DNA of 52,943 bases from Pseudomonadota bacterium (GTDB lineage: Bacteria; Desulfobacterota; Desulfobulbia; Desulfobulbales; SURF-16), in assembly GCA_018897105.1 (NCBI GenBank), contig JAHILF010000118.1, positions 1 to 52,943 of the forward strand, in the 5' to 3' direction. The position numbers were made by a program, and so were the translations under genes. Each line of letters starts with the position of its first letter. Within the stretch, counting starts at the first letter, position 1. Under the pieces are notes generated by a model. The model searched no databases and was not told the DNA's origin. It worked only from the letters and a program-made list of their open reading frames with translations. This document shows, piece after piece, positions 8,969-16,982 of the stretch.

Positions 8969-9547
8969 CTATGCCGTGATCTTGCGGCCATCCTTGAAGG
9001 CAGCAATGTTTTCATCAAGTTTTCTGGGGATCCTTTTTTTCAGCACCTCAAGAAAAACATCTTCGCTAACCGGCAGAAAAGTTGACAACGCCCCAACCAG
9101 CACCAGGTTTGCCGTCCGGATTTCTCCAACCGCTTTGGCAATGCTGAAACCGTCCAGCGGATAGACGGCTATGTTGCGGTTGGTCAATTGCGTCAGGAGG
9201 TCGGTCGGATAAACCATTTTACCGGTGGCAACGGCCGGCGGAGCAATCTGATGGGTATTGACGATCACCTTGCTGCCCTTATGCAGAAAAGGCAGATAAC
9301 GCACCGCCTCCATGGTTTCAAAGGCCACCAGGAAATCCGCCTGGCCTGGATCGATGAGCGGTGAGTAGACCTTTTTCCCATAGCGCAGGTGAGCGACAAC
9401 CGAGCCGCCGCGCTGGGCCATGCCGTGCACCTCGCTTTTCTTGGCGTCCAGGCCGCACTCAAGCAGGGCAAAGGCGGTGATCTCGCTGGCCAGCAGGATA
9501 CCCTGGCCGCCAACCCCGCAAAAAAGTATGTTTCCGCTTGGTATCAT
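8969..9547 (-). CDS. iorB: Indolepyruvate:ferredoxin oxidoreductase, beta subunit
   Basis: This 192-residue gamma/beta-type subunit of a 2-oxoacid:ferredoxin oxidoreductase has the nucleotide/CoA-binding N terminus [17 protein letters not shown] and the conserved [13 protein letters not shown]. Together with IorA it oxidatively decarboxylates aryl pyruvates (indole-, phenyl- or hydroxyphenylpyruvate) with CoA to arylacetyl-CoA, CO2 and reduced ferredoxin in the cytoplasm. Its start overlaps the iorA stop codon by four bases (ATGA), so the two subunits are translationally coupled. Confidence 0.93.
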   Translation of the reverse strand: MIPSGNILFCGVGGQGILLASEITAFALLECGLDAKKSEVHGMAQRGGSVVAHLRYGKKVYSPLIDPGQADFLVAFETMEAVRYLPFLHKGSKVIVNTHQIAPPAVATGKMVYPTDLLTQLTNRNIAVYPLDGFSIAKAVGEIRTANLVLVGALSTFLPVSEDVFLEVLKKRIPRKLDENIAAFKDGRKITA

Positions 9548-11358
9548 TTAGCATCCTCCGCTTTGCCGATGGCCTTGAATTTACAGACCGCCAGACACTG
9601 GCCGCAGCCATTGCACATCTCCGCGCTGATGCGGGCATAGCCCTTTTGTTTTTCCTTTTTCCCCATCTTTTTTGCCTCTGCGGCGGTCAGCGGTACCCAG
9701 CTGATGGCCGGGCAGCCCAGGCGTACGCAAGTGCCGCAGCCGGTACAGTTGTCCACGAAGCTGGTGAGAGGGATTTTGGGGCGTTTGCGTTCTTCCGGCA
9801 GAAGGACGCAGGGGGCGAGCGATATGATGACCGACGTTTCGGGCCGGTCTATCTCCTCTGTCAAAACCTTTTTGCATTCCTTGATGTCGTGCGGGTTAAC
9901 GGTGCGCACATGTTTGACGCCGATGGCCCGGCACAGTTCCGTCAGGTTAATGGCATTGGCCGGCTCCCCCATGATGTTGCTGCCGGAAGCCGGGTTGGCC
10001 TGGTGACCGGTCATGGCGGTAATGCGGTTATCCAGGATGATGACCGTGGACATGCTTTTGTTGTAAACCATGTTGACCAGGCCGGTAATGCCCGAGTGCA
10101 TAAAGGTGGAGTCGCCGATCACCGCCACGGTCTTGCCTTGGGCCTTGTCGCCCAGGGCCTTATCCATGCCGTGGGCCACGCCGATGCTGGCGCCCATGCA
10201 GACGCAGGAGTCCATGGCGGACAGGGGGGGCAGGAAGCCCAGCGTGTAGCAGCCGATATCGCCGGCAATAAAAACGTCATATTTGGCCAGGTTGTAGAAA
10301 AGTCCGCGGTGGGGGCAGCCAGGGCACATATTGGGCGGCCTGGGCGGGATGTCCACCGGCGCAAAGATGTCGCCGGTTTCCTGGCCGAGCGCTTTCTTGA
10401 TGATAAAGGGATTAAGCTCGCCCATGGCCGGAATCTTGTCCTTGCCGGTGCAGGCAATGCCCGCGGCCTTGATATGGGTTTCGAGAAAGGGATCAAGCTC
10501 TTCGACGATCACGACTTCATCCACCTGGGCGGCGAAATCGCGGATCTTATTAAAGGGCAGCGGCCAGGTGGTGGCGATTTTCAGCACCGAGGCCTTGGGA
10601 AAGGCCTCCTTCACATAGAGATAGGAGATGCCGCCGGTGATGAAACCAATTTTTTTATCGCCCTTGTCAATGCGGTTAGCGGCAAAGGTCTCGACAAATG
10701 CCGCCAGTTTTTCCATCCGTTCGGCAATGGATCTGCGCCGCATCCGGGCGTTGCCGGGCAGCATGACAAATTTGGCCGGCATCTTTTCGATGGCCACCGC
10801 TACCGGCCCTTTCTTTCTTTTGCCGGTCGCTACCAGTCCCTTGACATGGGCCACCCGGGTGGTGGTGCGGAAGAGCACCGGGGTATCGAATTCCTCGCTG
10901 ATTTCAAAGGCCTTTTTGAGCATCTCCCGGGCCTCGGCCGGATCGGACGGCTCCAGCATGGGGAGCTTGGCAGCATAGGCATAATGACGGTTGTCCTGCT
11001 CGTTCTGCGAACTGTGCATCTCCGGATCATCGGCGGTGATGATGACGATGCCGCCGCGCACGCCGGTGTAGGAGGCGGTGAACAGGGGGTCGGCCGCCAC
11101 ATTAAGTCCCACATGCTTCATGGTGACCAGCACCCGGGCACCGGCAAAGGAAGCCCCCATGCCAACCTCCAGGGCAACCTTTTCGTTGGGCGCCCATTCG
11201 GTATAGACATCTTTATAGGTGCAGAGATTTTCGAGTATTTCTGTGGAGGGTGTGCCAGGATAGCCTGATGCAACCGTTACCCCGGCTTCCCATGCAGCAC
11301 GGGCAATCGCCTCGTTGCCCGACAGCCATTGTTTATTTTTTGAGCTGACTTTCGTCAC
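9544..11358 (-). CDS. iorA: Indolepyruvate:ferredoxin oxidoreductase, alpha subunit
   Basis: This 604-residue thiamine-diphosphate-dependent subunit is the first gene of the long minus-strand operon. The N-terminal pyrimidine domain starts with NEAIARAAWEAGVTVASGYPGTPS; the ThDP/Mg-binding region shows AGDIGCYTLG and AVIGDSTFMHSG. The C terminus carries two 4Fe-4S ferredoxin clusters: Cys 538, 541, 544, 549 and Cys 582, 585, 588, 592. The start is GTG at 11358, preceded by AAGGAG with six bases between. The subunit size and domain order equal those of characterised IorA. It supplies low-potential electrons to ferredoxin. Confidence 0.95.
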   Translation of the reverse strand: MTKVSSKNKQWLSGNEAIARAAWEAGVTVASGYPGTPSTEILENLCTYKDVYTEWAPNEKVALEVGMGASFAGARVLVTMKHVGLNVAADPLFTASYTGVRGGIVIITADDPEMHSSQNEQDNRHYAYAAKLPMLEPSDPAEAREMLKKAFEISEEFDTPVLFRTTTRVAHVKGLVATGKRKKGPVAVAIEKMPAKFVMLPGNARMRRRSIAERMEKLAAFVETFAANRIDKGDKKIGFITGGISYLYVKEAFPKASVLKIATTWPLPFNKIRDFAAQVDEVVIVEELDPFLETHIKAAGIACTGKDKIPAMGELNPFIIKKALGQETGDIFAPVDIPPRPPNMCPGCPHRGLFYNLAKYDVFIAGDIGCYTLGFLPPLSAMDSCVCMGASIGVAHGMDKALGDKAQGKTVAVIGDSTFMHSGITGLVNMVYNKSMSTVIILDNRITAMTGHQANPASGSNIMGEPANAINLTELCRAIGVKHVRTVNPHDIKECKKVLTEEIDRPETSVIISLAPCVLLPEERKRPKIPLTSFVDNCTGCGTCVRLGCPAISWVPLTAAEAKKMGKKEKQKGYARISAEMCNGCGQCLAVCKFKAIGKAEDAK

Positions 11359-11721
11359 GTGGTTCTCCTTGCCTCAGCGGTTTCTATCGGCAGTATCCGG
11401 GAAGGGCGCAGACACGGTCTTATTGTTACTTTGCCATGCTACTTATCATGGATATAAAGGAAGTTCAAGCAAATGAACGGGGAGAAAGGGGTAAAAAGTG
11501 TCTACTTCTGGAGACAGTGTTACTTCTTTGTCATGGGTTGTAGAAAATTCTGCTGACATTTCGAATGGATTGCGATGATTTGGCCATCACGGGCAGGGTT
11601 AATAAAAGTAAATGCGGCTATCTGTGCGAGCGGCGGAAGATAATTCACCGTCTCCTGCGGCCCAGGTCATATTCTTTTCCTGCATGGCATTTTGCCGAAA
11701 ACCTGGTATAAAAATGCAAAA
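11359..11721. other. Divergent intergenic region between iorA and thiF
   Basis: About 330-360 bases separate the divergent ior and thi operons. Apart from the candidate ior promoter, I see a short hairpin TGTCT/AGACA near 11500-11517. I looked for a thiamine-pyrophosphate riboswitch (CTGAGA and the paired ACCTGATC-type element) ahead of the thi genes and found none. No small gene is convincing. Confidence 0.5.
11440..11468 (-). promoter_or_regulatory. Candidate promoter of the ior-paaK-liv operon
   Basis: On the minus strand TTGAAC (11468-11463) and TAAGTA (11445-11440) are separated by 17 bases, upstream of the iorA ribosome site. The -35 match is good, the -10 match moderate; this is a candidate only. 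Confidence 0.35.
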
Positions 11722-12429
11722 ATGCATGATAAACAGGTCGCTTTCACCGCCTTGGCGTATTATGTATCTGATTTCAAGCTGGAGGAGAATGTGCCTGACA
11801 GGAAAGAATTTGCCGCCGTGCTGGCCGAGCGGCACGGGGAGGAAATACAGGCCCGCATAGAGCAAGGCGTGGTGGGGGTCATGGGGCTGGGCGGACTCGG
11901 CTCCGCCGTTGCCGTCGCTTTGGTCAGAATAGGTATTGGCAAGTTGCTTCTTGCCGATTATGATGTGGTGGAACTGAGCAATCTCAATCGGCAGTATTAT
12001 TTTGCCGACCAGCTCGGCTTACCCAAGACTGTGGCTCTGCGGGACACTCTCCTCCGGATCAATCCTTACGTCTGCCTGGAAACAATTAACGAACGCCTGA
12101 GCGAAGAACGCATCCCTTTACTGTTTAAGGGAGTTGATGTGCTGGTGGAGTGTTTTGACGATCCGGCGATGAAGCCTGCCGCCCTGCGGGCCGCCCTGAC
12201 TGCACTGAAAGGGGTCGGCTTTGTGGGGGCCTCGGGCATGGCCGGTTTCGGGGACAATAACCGTATCGTCACCCGCAGGATTCATCCCCGGGTTTACCTG
12301 GTGGGTGACGGGGAGGCCGAGGTCGGCCCCAACCAGGGACTCATGGCGCCCAGGGTCGGCATTGCCGCCCATCACCAGGCCAACCAGGCGCTACGCCTGC
12401 TGCTGGGTGTTGATGAACAGAGCGAATGA
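11722..12429 (+). CDS. thiF: Sulfur carrier protein ThiS adenylyltransferase
   Basis: This protein of about 235 residues belongs to the E1-like ThiF/MoeB family and activates the C terminus of ThiS with ATP for sulfur transfer in thiazole synthesis. The nucleotide-binding GLGGLGS is at residues 55-61, followed by ADYDVVELSNLNRQ (acidic and Arg residues of the family) and PK(102). It is the short ThiF form with a roughly 45-residue N-terminal extension and lacks the C-terminal CxxC zinc pairs of E. coli ThiF. The start is uncertain: ATG at 11722 has no clear ribosome site, and a TTG at 11692 in frame is possible. First gene of thiFSGH-purH. Confidence 0.9.
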   Translation: MHDKQVAFTALAYYVSDFKLEENVPDRKEFAAVLAERHGEEIQARIEQGVVGVMGLGGLGSAVAVALVRIGIGKLLLADYDVVELSNLNRQYYFADQLGLPKTVALRDTLLRINPYVCLETINERLSEERIPLLFKGVDVLVECFDDPAMKPAALRAALTALKGVGFVGASGMAGFGDNNRIVTRRIHPRVYLVGDGEAEVGPNQGLMAPRVGIAAHHQANQALRLLLGVDEQSE

Positions 12430-12494
12430 GCTGGTAAGCTGATGAGCTGTTTAGTTAATAAGTTGTTGAGCTGTTGAGCCAAGAGCTATATTTT

Positions 12495-12698
12495 ATGATG
12501 CAGATTGTCTGTAACGATGAAAAAAAAGAGATCCGGCCGGAAACCACCCTTATCGCCTTTCTCGGTGAGTTGGGCGTCAAACCTGACACGGTTTTTGTGG
12601 AATGCAACGGGGTCATCATCAAAAGAGATGAGTACGAGACCTTGGTGCTGCCTGAGGGCGCCAGGCTGGAATTGATACGTTTTGTAGGAGGCGGTTGA
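12495..12698 (+). CDS. thiS: Sulfur carrier protein ThiS
   Basis: This 67-residue ubiquitin-like sulfur carrier ends in Gly-Gly-Gly, so the C-terminal Gly-Gly needed for adenylation by ThiF and thiocarboxylate formation is present. The fold pattern (short beta strand, [14 protein letters not shown] helix, [29 protein letters not shown]) fits the family. ATG at 12495 or 12498 is the likely start. The glycine codons at the end overlap the AGGAGG ribosome site of thiG at 12686-12691. Confidence 0.9.
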   Translation: MMQIVCNDEKKEIRPETTLIAFLGELGVKPDTVFVECNGVIIKRDEYETLVLPEGARLELIRFVGGG

Positions 12699-12699
12699 C

Positions 12700-13467
12700 A
12701 TGTTAACCATTGCCGGCAGGACTTTCAGGTCCCGTCTTTTCGGTGGCACGGGGAAATTTTCATCACCCAAGGTGATGAAGGAGGCCCTGGACGCCTCAGG
12801 CTGCGAGATGGTCACCGTGGCATTGCGCCGGGTGGACCTGGCTAATCCCGCCGATGACATCATGAGTGTCCTGGACCGGAAGAAATTCCTCTTTCTGCCC
12901 AACACCTCCGGGGCGCGGGACGCCCATGAGGCAGTGCGCCTGGCCAGGCTGGCCAGGGCGGCCGGCGGCGGGGAGTGGCTCAAACTTGAGGTGACCCCGG
13001 ACCCGCGCACCCTGCTGCCCGATCCGATTGAAACCCTGAAGGCCACCGAGATTCTGGTCAAGGAGGGCTTCATCGTGCTGCCCTATATGAACGCCGATCC
13101 GGTGCTGGCCCTGCGTCTGCAGGATGCCGGCGCGGCAGCGGTCATGCCGCTGGGCTCGCCCATCGGCACCAATCAGGGAATCCTCACCGCTTTTCAGATT
13201 GCCATTATCATTGAGCAGGCCCGGGTGCCGGTGGTGGTGGATGCCGGTCTCGGCGCTCCTTCCCATGCAGCCCAGGCCATGGAGATGGGCGCTGATGCGG
13301 TGCTGGTCAATACGGCCATTGCCGTGGCCGGTGATCCGGTGCGCATGGCCCGGGCCTTTGCCCTGGCGGTGGAGGCTGGCCGCGAGGCTTTTGAAGCGGG
13401 ACTTGGCGAGAGGCGCGAGGATGCCGCCGCTTCCTCGCCGGAAACAGGCCTTGATTTTCTGCGCTGA
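12700..13467 (+). CDS. thiG: Thiazole synthase ThiG
   Basis: This 255-residue TIM-barrel enzyme condenses deoxyxylulose 5-phosphate, dehydroglycine and ThiS thiocarboxylate into the thiazole phosphate moiety of thiamine. The Schiff-base lysine is in WLKLEVTPD (Lys 95), and the phosphate-binding [20 protein letters not shown] and [11 protein letters not shown] are typical. It starts two bases after the thiS stop codon with an ideal ribosome site. The last about 12 residues ([12 protein letters not shown]) are a usual tail. Confidence 0.95.
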   Translation: MLTIAGRTFRSRLFGGTGKFSSPKVMKEALDASGCEMVTVALRRVDLANPADDIMSVLDRKKFLFLPNTSGARDAHEAVRLARLARAAGGGEWLKLEVTPDPRTLLPDPIETLKATEILVKEGFIVLPYMNADPVLALRLQDAGAAAVMPLGSPIGTNQGILTAFQIAIIIEQARVPVVVDAGLGAPSHAAQAMEMGADAVLVNTAIAVAGDPVRMARAFALAVEAGREAFEAGLGERREDAAASSPETGLDFLR

Positions 13468-13497
13468 ACTTTTTTCATACACAGAGTATACGGTGAT

Positions 13498-13525
13498 GTA
13501 GGGGCGGTTCGCGAACCGCCCCTAC
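13498..13525. repeat. REP palindrome between thiG and thiH
   Basis: A perfect 28-base palindrome reads GTAGGGGCGGTTCG followed by its reverse complement. A near copy (12-base arms, AGCA loop) is at 19478-19505, and related GTAGGGGC palindromes lie at 19858-19931 and 21654-21803. It sits between two cotranscribed thi genes and would form a strong RNA hairpin; there is no T-run, so it is not an ordinary terminator. Confidence 0.85.
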
Positions 13526-13558
13526 GGGTGCCACTGGGGTTACTTCTTTAAACAGACA

Positions 13559-14704
13559 ATGATACACGAAACATTTACCATACCTGATTTCGCCGAACTG
13601 CAGCGGCTGGTGGAGAGAAATTGCCATACAGCCGATGTGCACCATGCCCTGCAGAGCGACCGGATTGACATCAAGGGTCTTGCCGCCCTGCTGTCGCCTG
13701 CGGCGGAGCACCTGCTGCCCCGGCTGGCGGCCCGTTCCGCCCGGATAACCGCCAAACGATTCGGCAGAACCATTCAGATCTATGCCCCGCTTTACCTGTC
13801 GAATTTCTGTATTAACCGCTGCGCCTACTGTGGCTTTTCCGCAGGCAATAAAATCGACCGTCGCGTGCTGACCATGGAAGAGGCCGAGCAGGAGGCCATG
13901 ATCCTGCACGGTCGGGGCTTCAAGCATATTCTGCTGGTTGCCGGCGAGGCCCCGGCCAGGCTGGGGGTGGACTATCTGGCGGCACTGACCACCCGGCTGC
14001 GGGACGGATTTGCCGCCATCTCCATTGAGGTGCAGCCCCTGGAAGAGGATGAATACGTCCGTCTCTTTGCCGCCGGCATCACCAGTGTGGCCGTTTACCA
14101 GGAGACCTATGACCGCGGGATTTACGGTCAGGTGCACCATGCCGGTAAAAAATGTGATTTTGACTACCGGCTGGCCACCCCTGCCCGGGCCGCTGCCGCC
14201 GGCATGCGCGAGGTGGGGATCGGCGCGCTGCTGGGTCTGGCCGACTGGCGGCTTGAAGGTCTGGCCATGGGGATGCATCTTGCCTGGTTGCGCAAACATT
14301 ACTGGCGCACGGCCCTGACCATTTCCTTTCCCCGACTGCGGCCGGCGGAAGGAGGCTTTCAGCCGCTGGTTAAGGTGAACGAGCGTATGCTGACCCAGAT
14401 GATTTTCGCCCTGCGTATTTTTGACCCTGATGTGGGGCTCTTACTGTCAACCCGTGAGGAGGCCCGCTTCCGGGACGGCATGGTGGGGCTCGGCCCCACC
14501 AGATATTCCGCCGGTTCCTGCACGGCGCCGGGCGGCTATGCCCACCCCGAACTCACAGGGGAGCAATTTTCCGTCGGTGATCACCGTTCCATGCAGGAGG
14601 TGTGCGCCGATATATGCCAGAAAGGATATGACCCGGTCCGCAAGGACTGGGATGCAACGTTCCAGATAAAGGACGGCGGCAGCGGGATGTCTGCCGCCTT
14701 CTGA
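13559..14704 (+). CDS. thiH: 2-iminoacetate synthase ThiH (radical SAM)
   Basis: This 381-residue radical SAM enzyme cleaves tyrosine to dehydroglycine (2-iminoacetate) and p-cresol for thiazole formation under anaerobic conditions. The cluster motif is C84-INR-C88-AY-C91 (CxxxCxxC), and GEAPARLGVDYLAAL and VAVYQETYD are conserved ThiH segments. Use of ThiH, rather than the oxygen-dependent ThiO, fits an anaerobe. No strong ribosome site precedes ATG 13559; the REP hairpin lies in the thiG-thiH gap of about 90 bases. Confidence 0.94.
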   Translation: MIHETFTIPDFAELQRLVERNCHTADVHHALQSDRIDIKGLAALLSPAAEHLLPRLAARSARITAKRFGRTIQIYAPLYLSNFCINRCAYCGFSAGNKIDRRVLTMEEAEQEAMILHGRGFKHILLVAGEAPARLGVDYLAALTTRLRDGFAAISIEVQPLEEDEYVRLFAAGITSVAVYQETYDRGIYGQVHHAGKKCDFDYRLATPARAAAAGMREVGIGALLGLADWRLEGLAMGMHLAWLRKHYWRTALTISFPRLRPAEGGFQPLVKVNERMLTQMIFALRIFDPDVGLLLSTREEARFRDGMVGLGPTRYSAGSCTAPGGYAHPELTGEQFSVGDHRSMQEVCADICQKGYDPVRKDWDATFQIKDGGSGMSAAF

Positions 14705-14722
14705 TGACGAGAGAGGAGAGCT

Positions 14723-16018
14723 ATGGCTGCACAAGATTTGAAAAAGATGTACACAACAATTTTAGGTGATCATTTCCCCATGGAGATGAAGATTTCCTTT
14801 GGTGATCAGACCCTGGTTTACCGCAAACGGACCTGGAAAATCCCCATGGAGGACGGCACCGTTGACGAGCGCGGGGTGCGTTACGGCGAGAATCCGGACC
14901 AGGAGGCCGCCCTCTACGAGTTGGTCAACGGCAATCTGATGCTGGGCGACTGCAGATTCATCGAACCGGGCAACGGTCTGGTCAGCGGCATCAGTGTGGA
15001 AGACATGCTGCAGGTGGGCAAACATCCGGGCAAGATTAATCTCACCGACATCGACAACGGCCTGAACATTCTCAAATATCTGGTGGATCGGCCGGCCGCC
15101 GTCATCCTCAAACACAACAATCCCTGCGGCGCGGCCTACGGCAAGACCCTGGCCGAAGCCTATAACCGGGCCAACCGGGCCGACCGCATCGCCGCCTTCG
15201 GCGGAGCGGTGATCATGAGCCGGGCCATTGACCGGGAAACGGCGGATCTGCTTAGCGGCAATTATCTGGAGGTGGTCTGCGCCCCGGATTTTGAGGAGGG
15301 GACGCTCGACATCCTCAAGGCCCGCAAGAACCTGCGAGTGATCAAAATGGCCCGTATCGACCGACTGGCTGATTTTGAAAACTATCGTTACGTTGATTTC
15401 AAGAGCCTGATCGACGGCGGCATCATCGCCCAGCAGTCCGCGGTCAACTCCATCCGCAAGCCCGAGCATCTGAAAGATGCGGTCACCACCTCCAAGGGCA
15501 AGGAATACCGCTGCGAGCGCCAGCCCACCGCAGCCGAGATTGACGACATGCTTTTCGGCTGGGCCGTGGAGCATGGCGTCACATCAAACTCCGTGATTTA
15601 TGTCAAGGACGGCTGCACCGTGGGCATCGGCACCGGCGAGCAGGACCGGGTGGGCGTGGCCGAAATTGCCGTGCACAAGGCCTATATCAAATATGCCGAT
15701 ATCCTCTGCTTTGATAAACTGGGCATCCCATATGCCGACATGGTGCTTGAGATTGAGCAGGGCAAGCGGGACAAGGCGGACAAGGTGGCCATTGACGCCC
15801 AGACCCAAAAAGATCGGGCCGGCCTGCCCGGTTCCGTCATGATCTCCGATGCCTTTTTCCCCTACCGCGACGGGGCGGATGTGGGCATCCGTCAAGGGGT
15901 GAGCGCCATCCTGCAGGCGGGCGGCTCCATGCGTGATTTTGAAACCATCGAGGCATGCAACGAGGCCAATCCCCAGGTGGCCATGAAGTTTACCGGGCAG
16001 CGCTCCTTTAAACATTAG
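14723..16018 (+). CDS. purH: AICAR transformylase-type PurH (formyltransferase domain only)
   Basis: This 431-residue protein matches the AICAR formyltransferase part of PurH: the catalytic KHNNPCGAA (Lys 130, His 131) and SDAFFPYRDGAD near the C terminus. It transfers a formyl group from 10-formyl-tetrahydrofolate to AICAR in purine synthesis. The N-terminal IMP cyclohydrolase (MGS-like) domain of the usual roughly 520-residue bifunctional enzyme is absent, so ring closure must be provided elsewhere or by this protein in a non-classical way. GAGAGGAG precedes the ATG. It follows thiH by 18 bases and is last in the operon; the terminator at 16087-16134 lies just after it. AICAR metabolism borders the pyrimidine branch of thiamine synthesis, which may explain the linkage. 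Confidence 0.9.
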   Translation: MAAQDLKKMYTTILGDHFPMEMKISFGDQTLVYRKRTWKIPMEDGTVDERGVRYGENPDQEAALYELVNGNLMLGDCRFIEPGNGLVSGISVEDMLQVGKHPGKINLTDIDNGLNILKYLVDRPAAVILKHNNPCGAAYGKTLAEAYNRANRADRIAAFGGAVIMSRAIDRETADLLSGNYLEVVCAPDFEEGTLDILKARKNLRVIKMARIDRLADFENYRYVDFKSLIDGGIIAQQSAVNSIRKPEHLKDAVTTSKGKEYRCERQPTAAEIDDMLFGWAVEHGVTSNSVIYVKDGCTVGIGTGEQDRVGVAEIAVHKAYIKYADILCFDKLGIPYADMVLEIEQGKRDKADKVAIDAQTQKDRAGLPGSVMISDAFFPYRDGADVGIRQGVSAILQAGGSMRDFETIEACNEANPQVAMKFTGQRSFKH

Positions 16019-16057
16019 TAGCATTGGGTTGACAAGCTGCTGTTTATAGGGTGTTAT

Positions 16058-16858
16058 ATGCTGATGAACCTAACACCTGAGATCATAAGGGCACAGACCG
16101 CCAGATTTGCAATGGCGGCCTGTGCCCTTTTTTTGTGGTGCCTCTGCCTCATGCCCTGCCCGCTGCAGGCGGCGGATGACGTTCAGGAAATCATCAAAAG
16201 AGTGGAGGACCAGCTCAACGGCAAAACCGCCGTGCTGCAGATCTCCATGATCATCACCACCAGCCGCACCACCCGCACCATGAAGATGGAAAGCTATTCC
16301 GTGGGCAACGAGAAAAGCTTCATCAAGATCACCTATCCGGGCAAGGATTACGGCATCACCTTTCTCAAGATTGAAGATTCCATGTGGCAGTACGTGCCGC
16401 GCATAGAAAAGATCATCAAGATTCCCGCCTCCATGATGCTGCAGAGTTGGATGGGCACTGATTTCACCAATGACGACCTGGTACGGGAGAGCTCCATCAG
16501 CCGGGATTATGACGCGAAATTGATTGCTGAAAATGACGATGAATATGAGATTGAACTACTGCCCAGGCCGGAGGCGGCCGTGGTGTGGGGCCGGCTGGTG
16601 ATGACCGTGAGCAAAAAGGACATGCTGCCGGCCACGGTCAACTATTTTGATGAAGAGGGCGCCCTGGTGCGCACCCTGCAGTACACCGAGGTGAAGCAGA
16701 TGGGCGACCGCCTCTACCCGTCCCGCTGGGTGATGACCCCCCTTGATAAAGAAAAGGCCGGCAATCTGACCATCATCGAAATAACCGAGGCCGCCTTTGA
16801 TGTTGCGATTGATGAGGAGTATTTCAGCAAGCGGGCCTTGAAGCGCTTCTCGAAATAG
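16058..16858 (+). CDS. LolA-like outer-membrane lipoprotein-sorting protein
   Basis: This 266-residue exported protein belongs to the COG2834 LolA-like group. After an N-terminal hydrophobic signal region (MAACALFLWCLCLMPCPLQA, about residues 19-38) it has DVQEIIKRVEDQLNGKTAVLQ and then a beta-rich body with MWQYVPRIEKIIKIP and the two-part WMGTDFTNDDLVRES motif seen in LolA-like proteins next to lipid exporters. It probably carries a lipid or lipoprotein across the periplasm. It opens a cluster with two permeases, an ATPase and a beta-barrel protein. The purH terminator lies inside its first codons, so either the gene is expressed by read-through or the real start is downstream (an ATG at 16112). 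Confidence 0.85.
   Translation: MLMNLTPEIIRAQTARFAMAACALFLWCLCLMPCPLQAADDVQEIIKRVEDQLNGKTAVLQISMIITTSRTTRTMKMESYSVGNEKSFIKITYPGKDYGITFLKIEDSMWQYVPRIEKIIKIPASMMLQSWMGTDFTNDDLVRESSISRDYDAKLIAENDDEYEIELLPRPEAAVVWGRLVMTVSKKDMLPATVNYFDEEGALVRTLQYTEVKQMGDRLYPSRWVMTPLDKEKAGNLTIIEITEAAFDVAIDEEYFSKRALKRFSK
16087..16134 (+). terminator. Intrinsic terminator of the thi-purH operon, overlapping the next gene's start
   Basis: A 14-pair stem with one A/C mismatch (AAGGGCACAGACCGCC with GGCGGCCTGTGCCC), an 11-base loop and a run of seven T form a strong terminator. It lies within the predicted signal-peptide codons of the LolA-like gene, so it can limit entry of thi-purH transcripts into the export cluster. 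Confidence 0.85.
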
Positions 16859-16860
16859 GA

Positions 16861-16981
16861 ACGTTCCAACGATCAAACGTTCCAACGCTGAAACGCTTGA
16901 TCGCTTGAACGCTGGAACCCTGAAACGCTGGAACCCTGAAACGCTTGATCGCTTGAACGCTGCAACCCTGGAACCCTGGAA
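16861..16981. repeat. Imperfect short tandem repeats
   Basis: About 120 bases consist of degenerate units such as CTGAAACGCTTGATCGCTTGAACG, CTGGAACCCTGAAACG and CGTTCCAACG. They fill the gap between the LolA-like gene and the first permease. Part of the tract is open in frame with the permease, but the residues encoded are just the repeat and not an exporter N terminus. Confidence 0.7.
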
Positions 16982-16982
16982 C

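Noticed and set aside
9538-11268. A 576-codon plus-strand open frame opposite iorA, and similar long antisense frames (e.g. 31444-32457, 32475-34043, 8-kb region)
   Set aside because: They lie exactly opposite well-recognised genes, have low-complexity His/Gly/Gln-rich products typical of reversed GC-rich coding DNA, and lack ribosome sites.
11359-11721. Possible thiamine-pyrophosphate riboswitch ahead of thiF
   Set aside because: Neither the CTGAGA box nor the second conserved part of a TPP aptamer is present.
12430-12494. Terminator or small RNA between thiF and thiS
   Set aside because: Only self-similar GAGCTGTT-type sequence without a stable stem or T-run.
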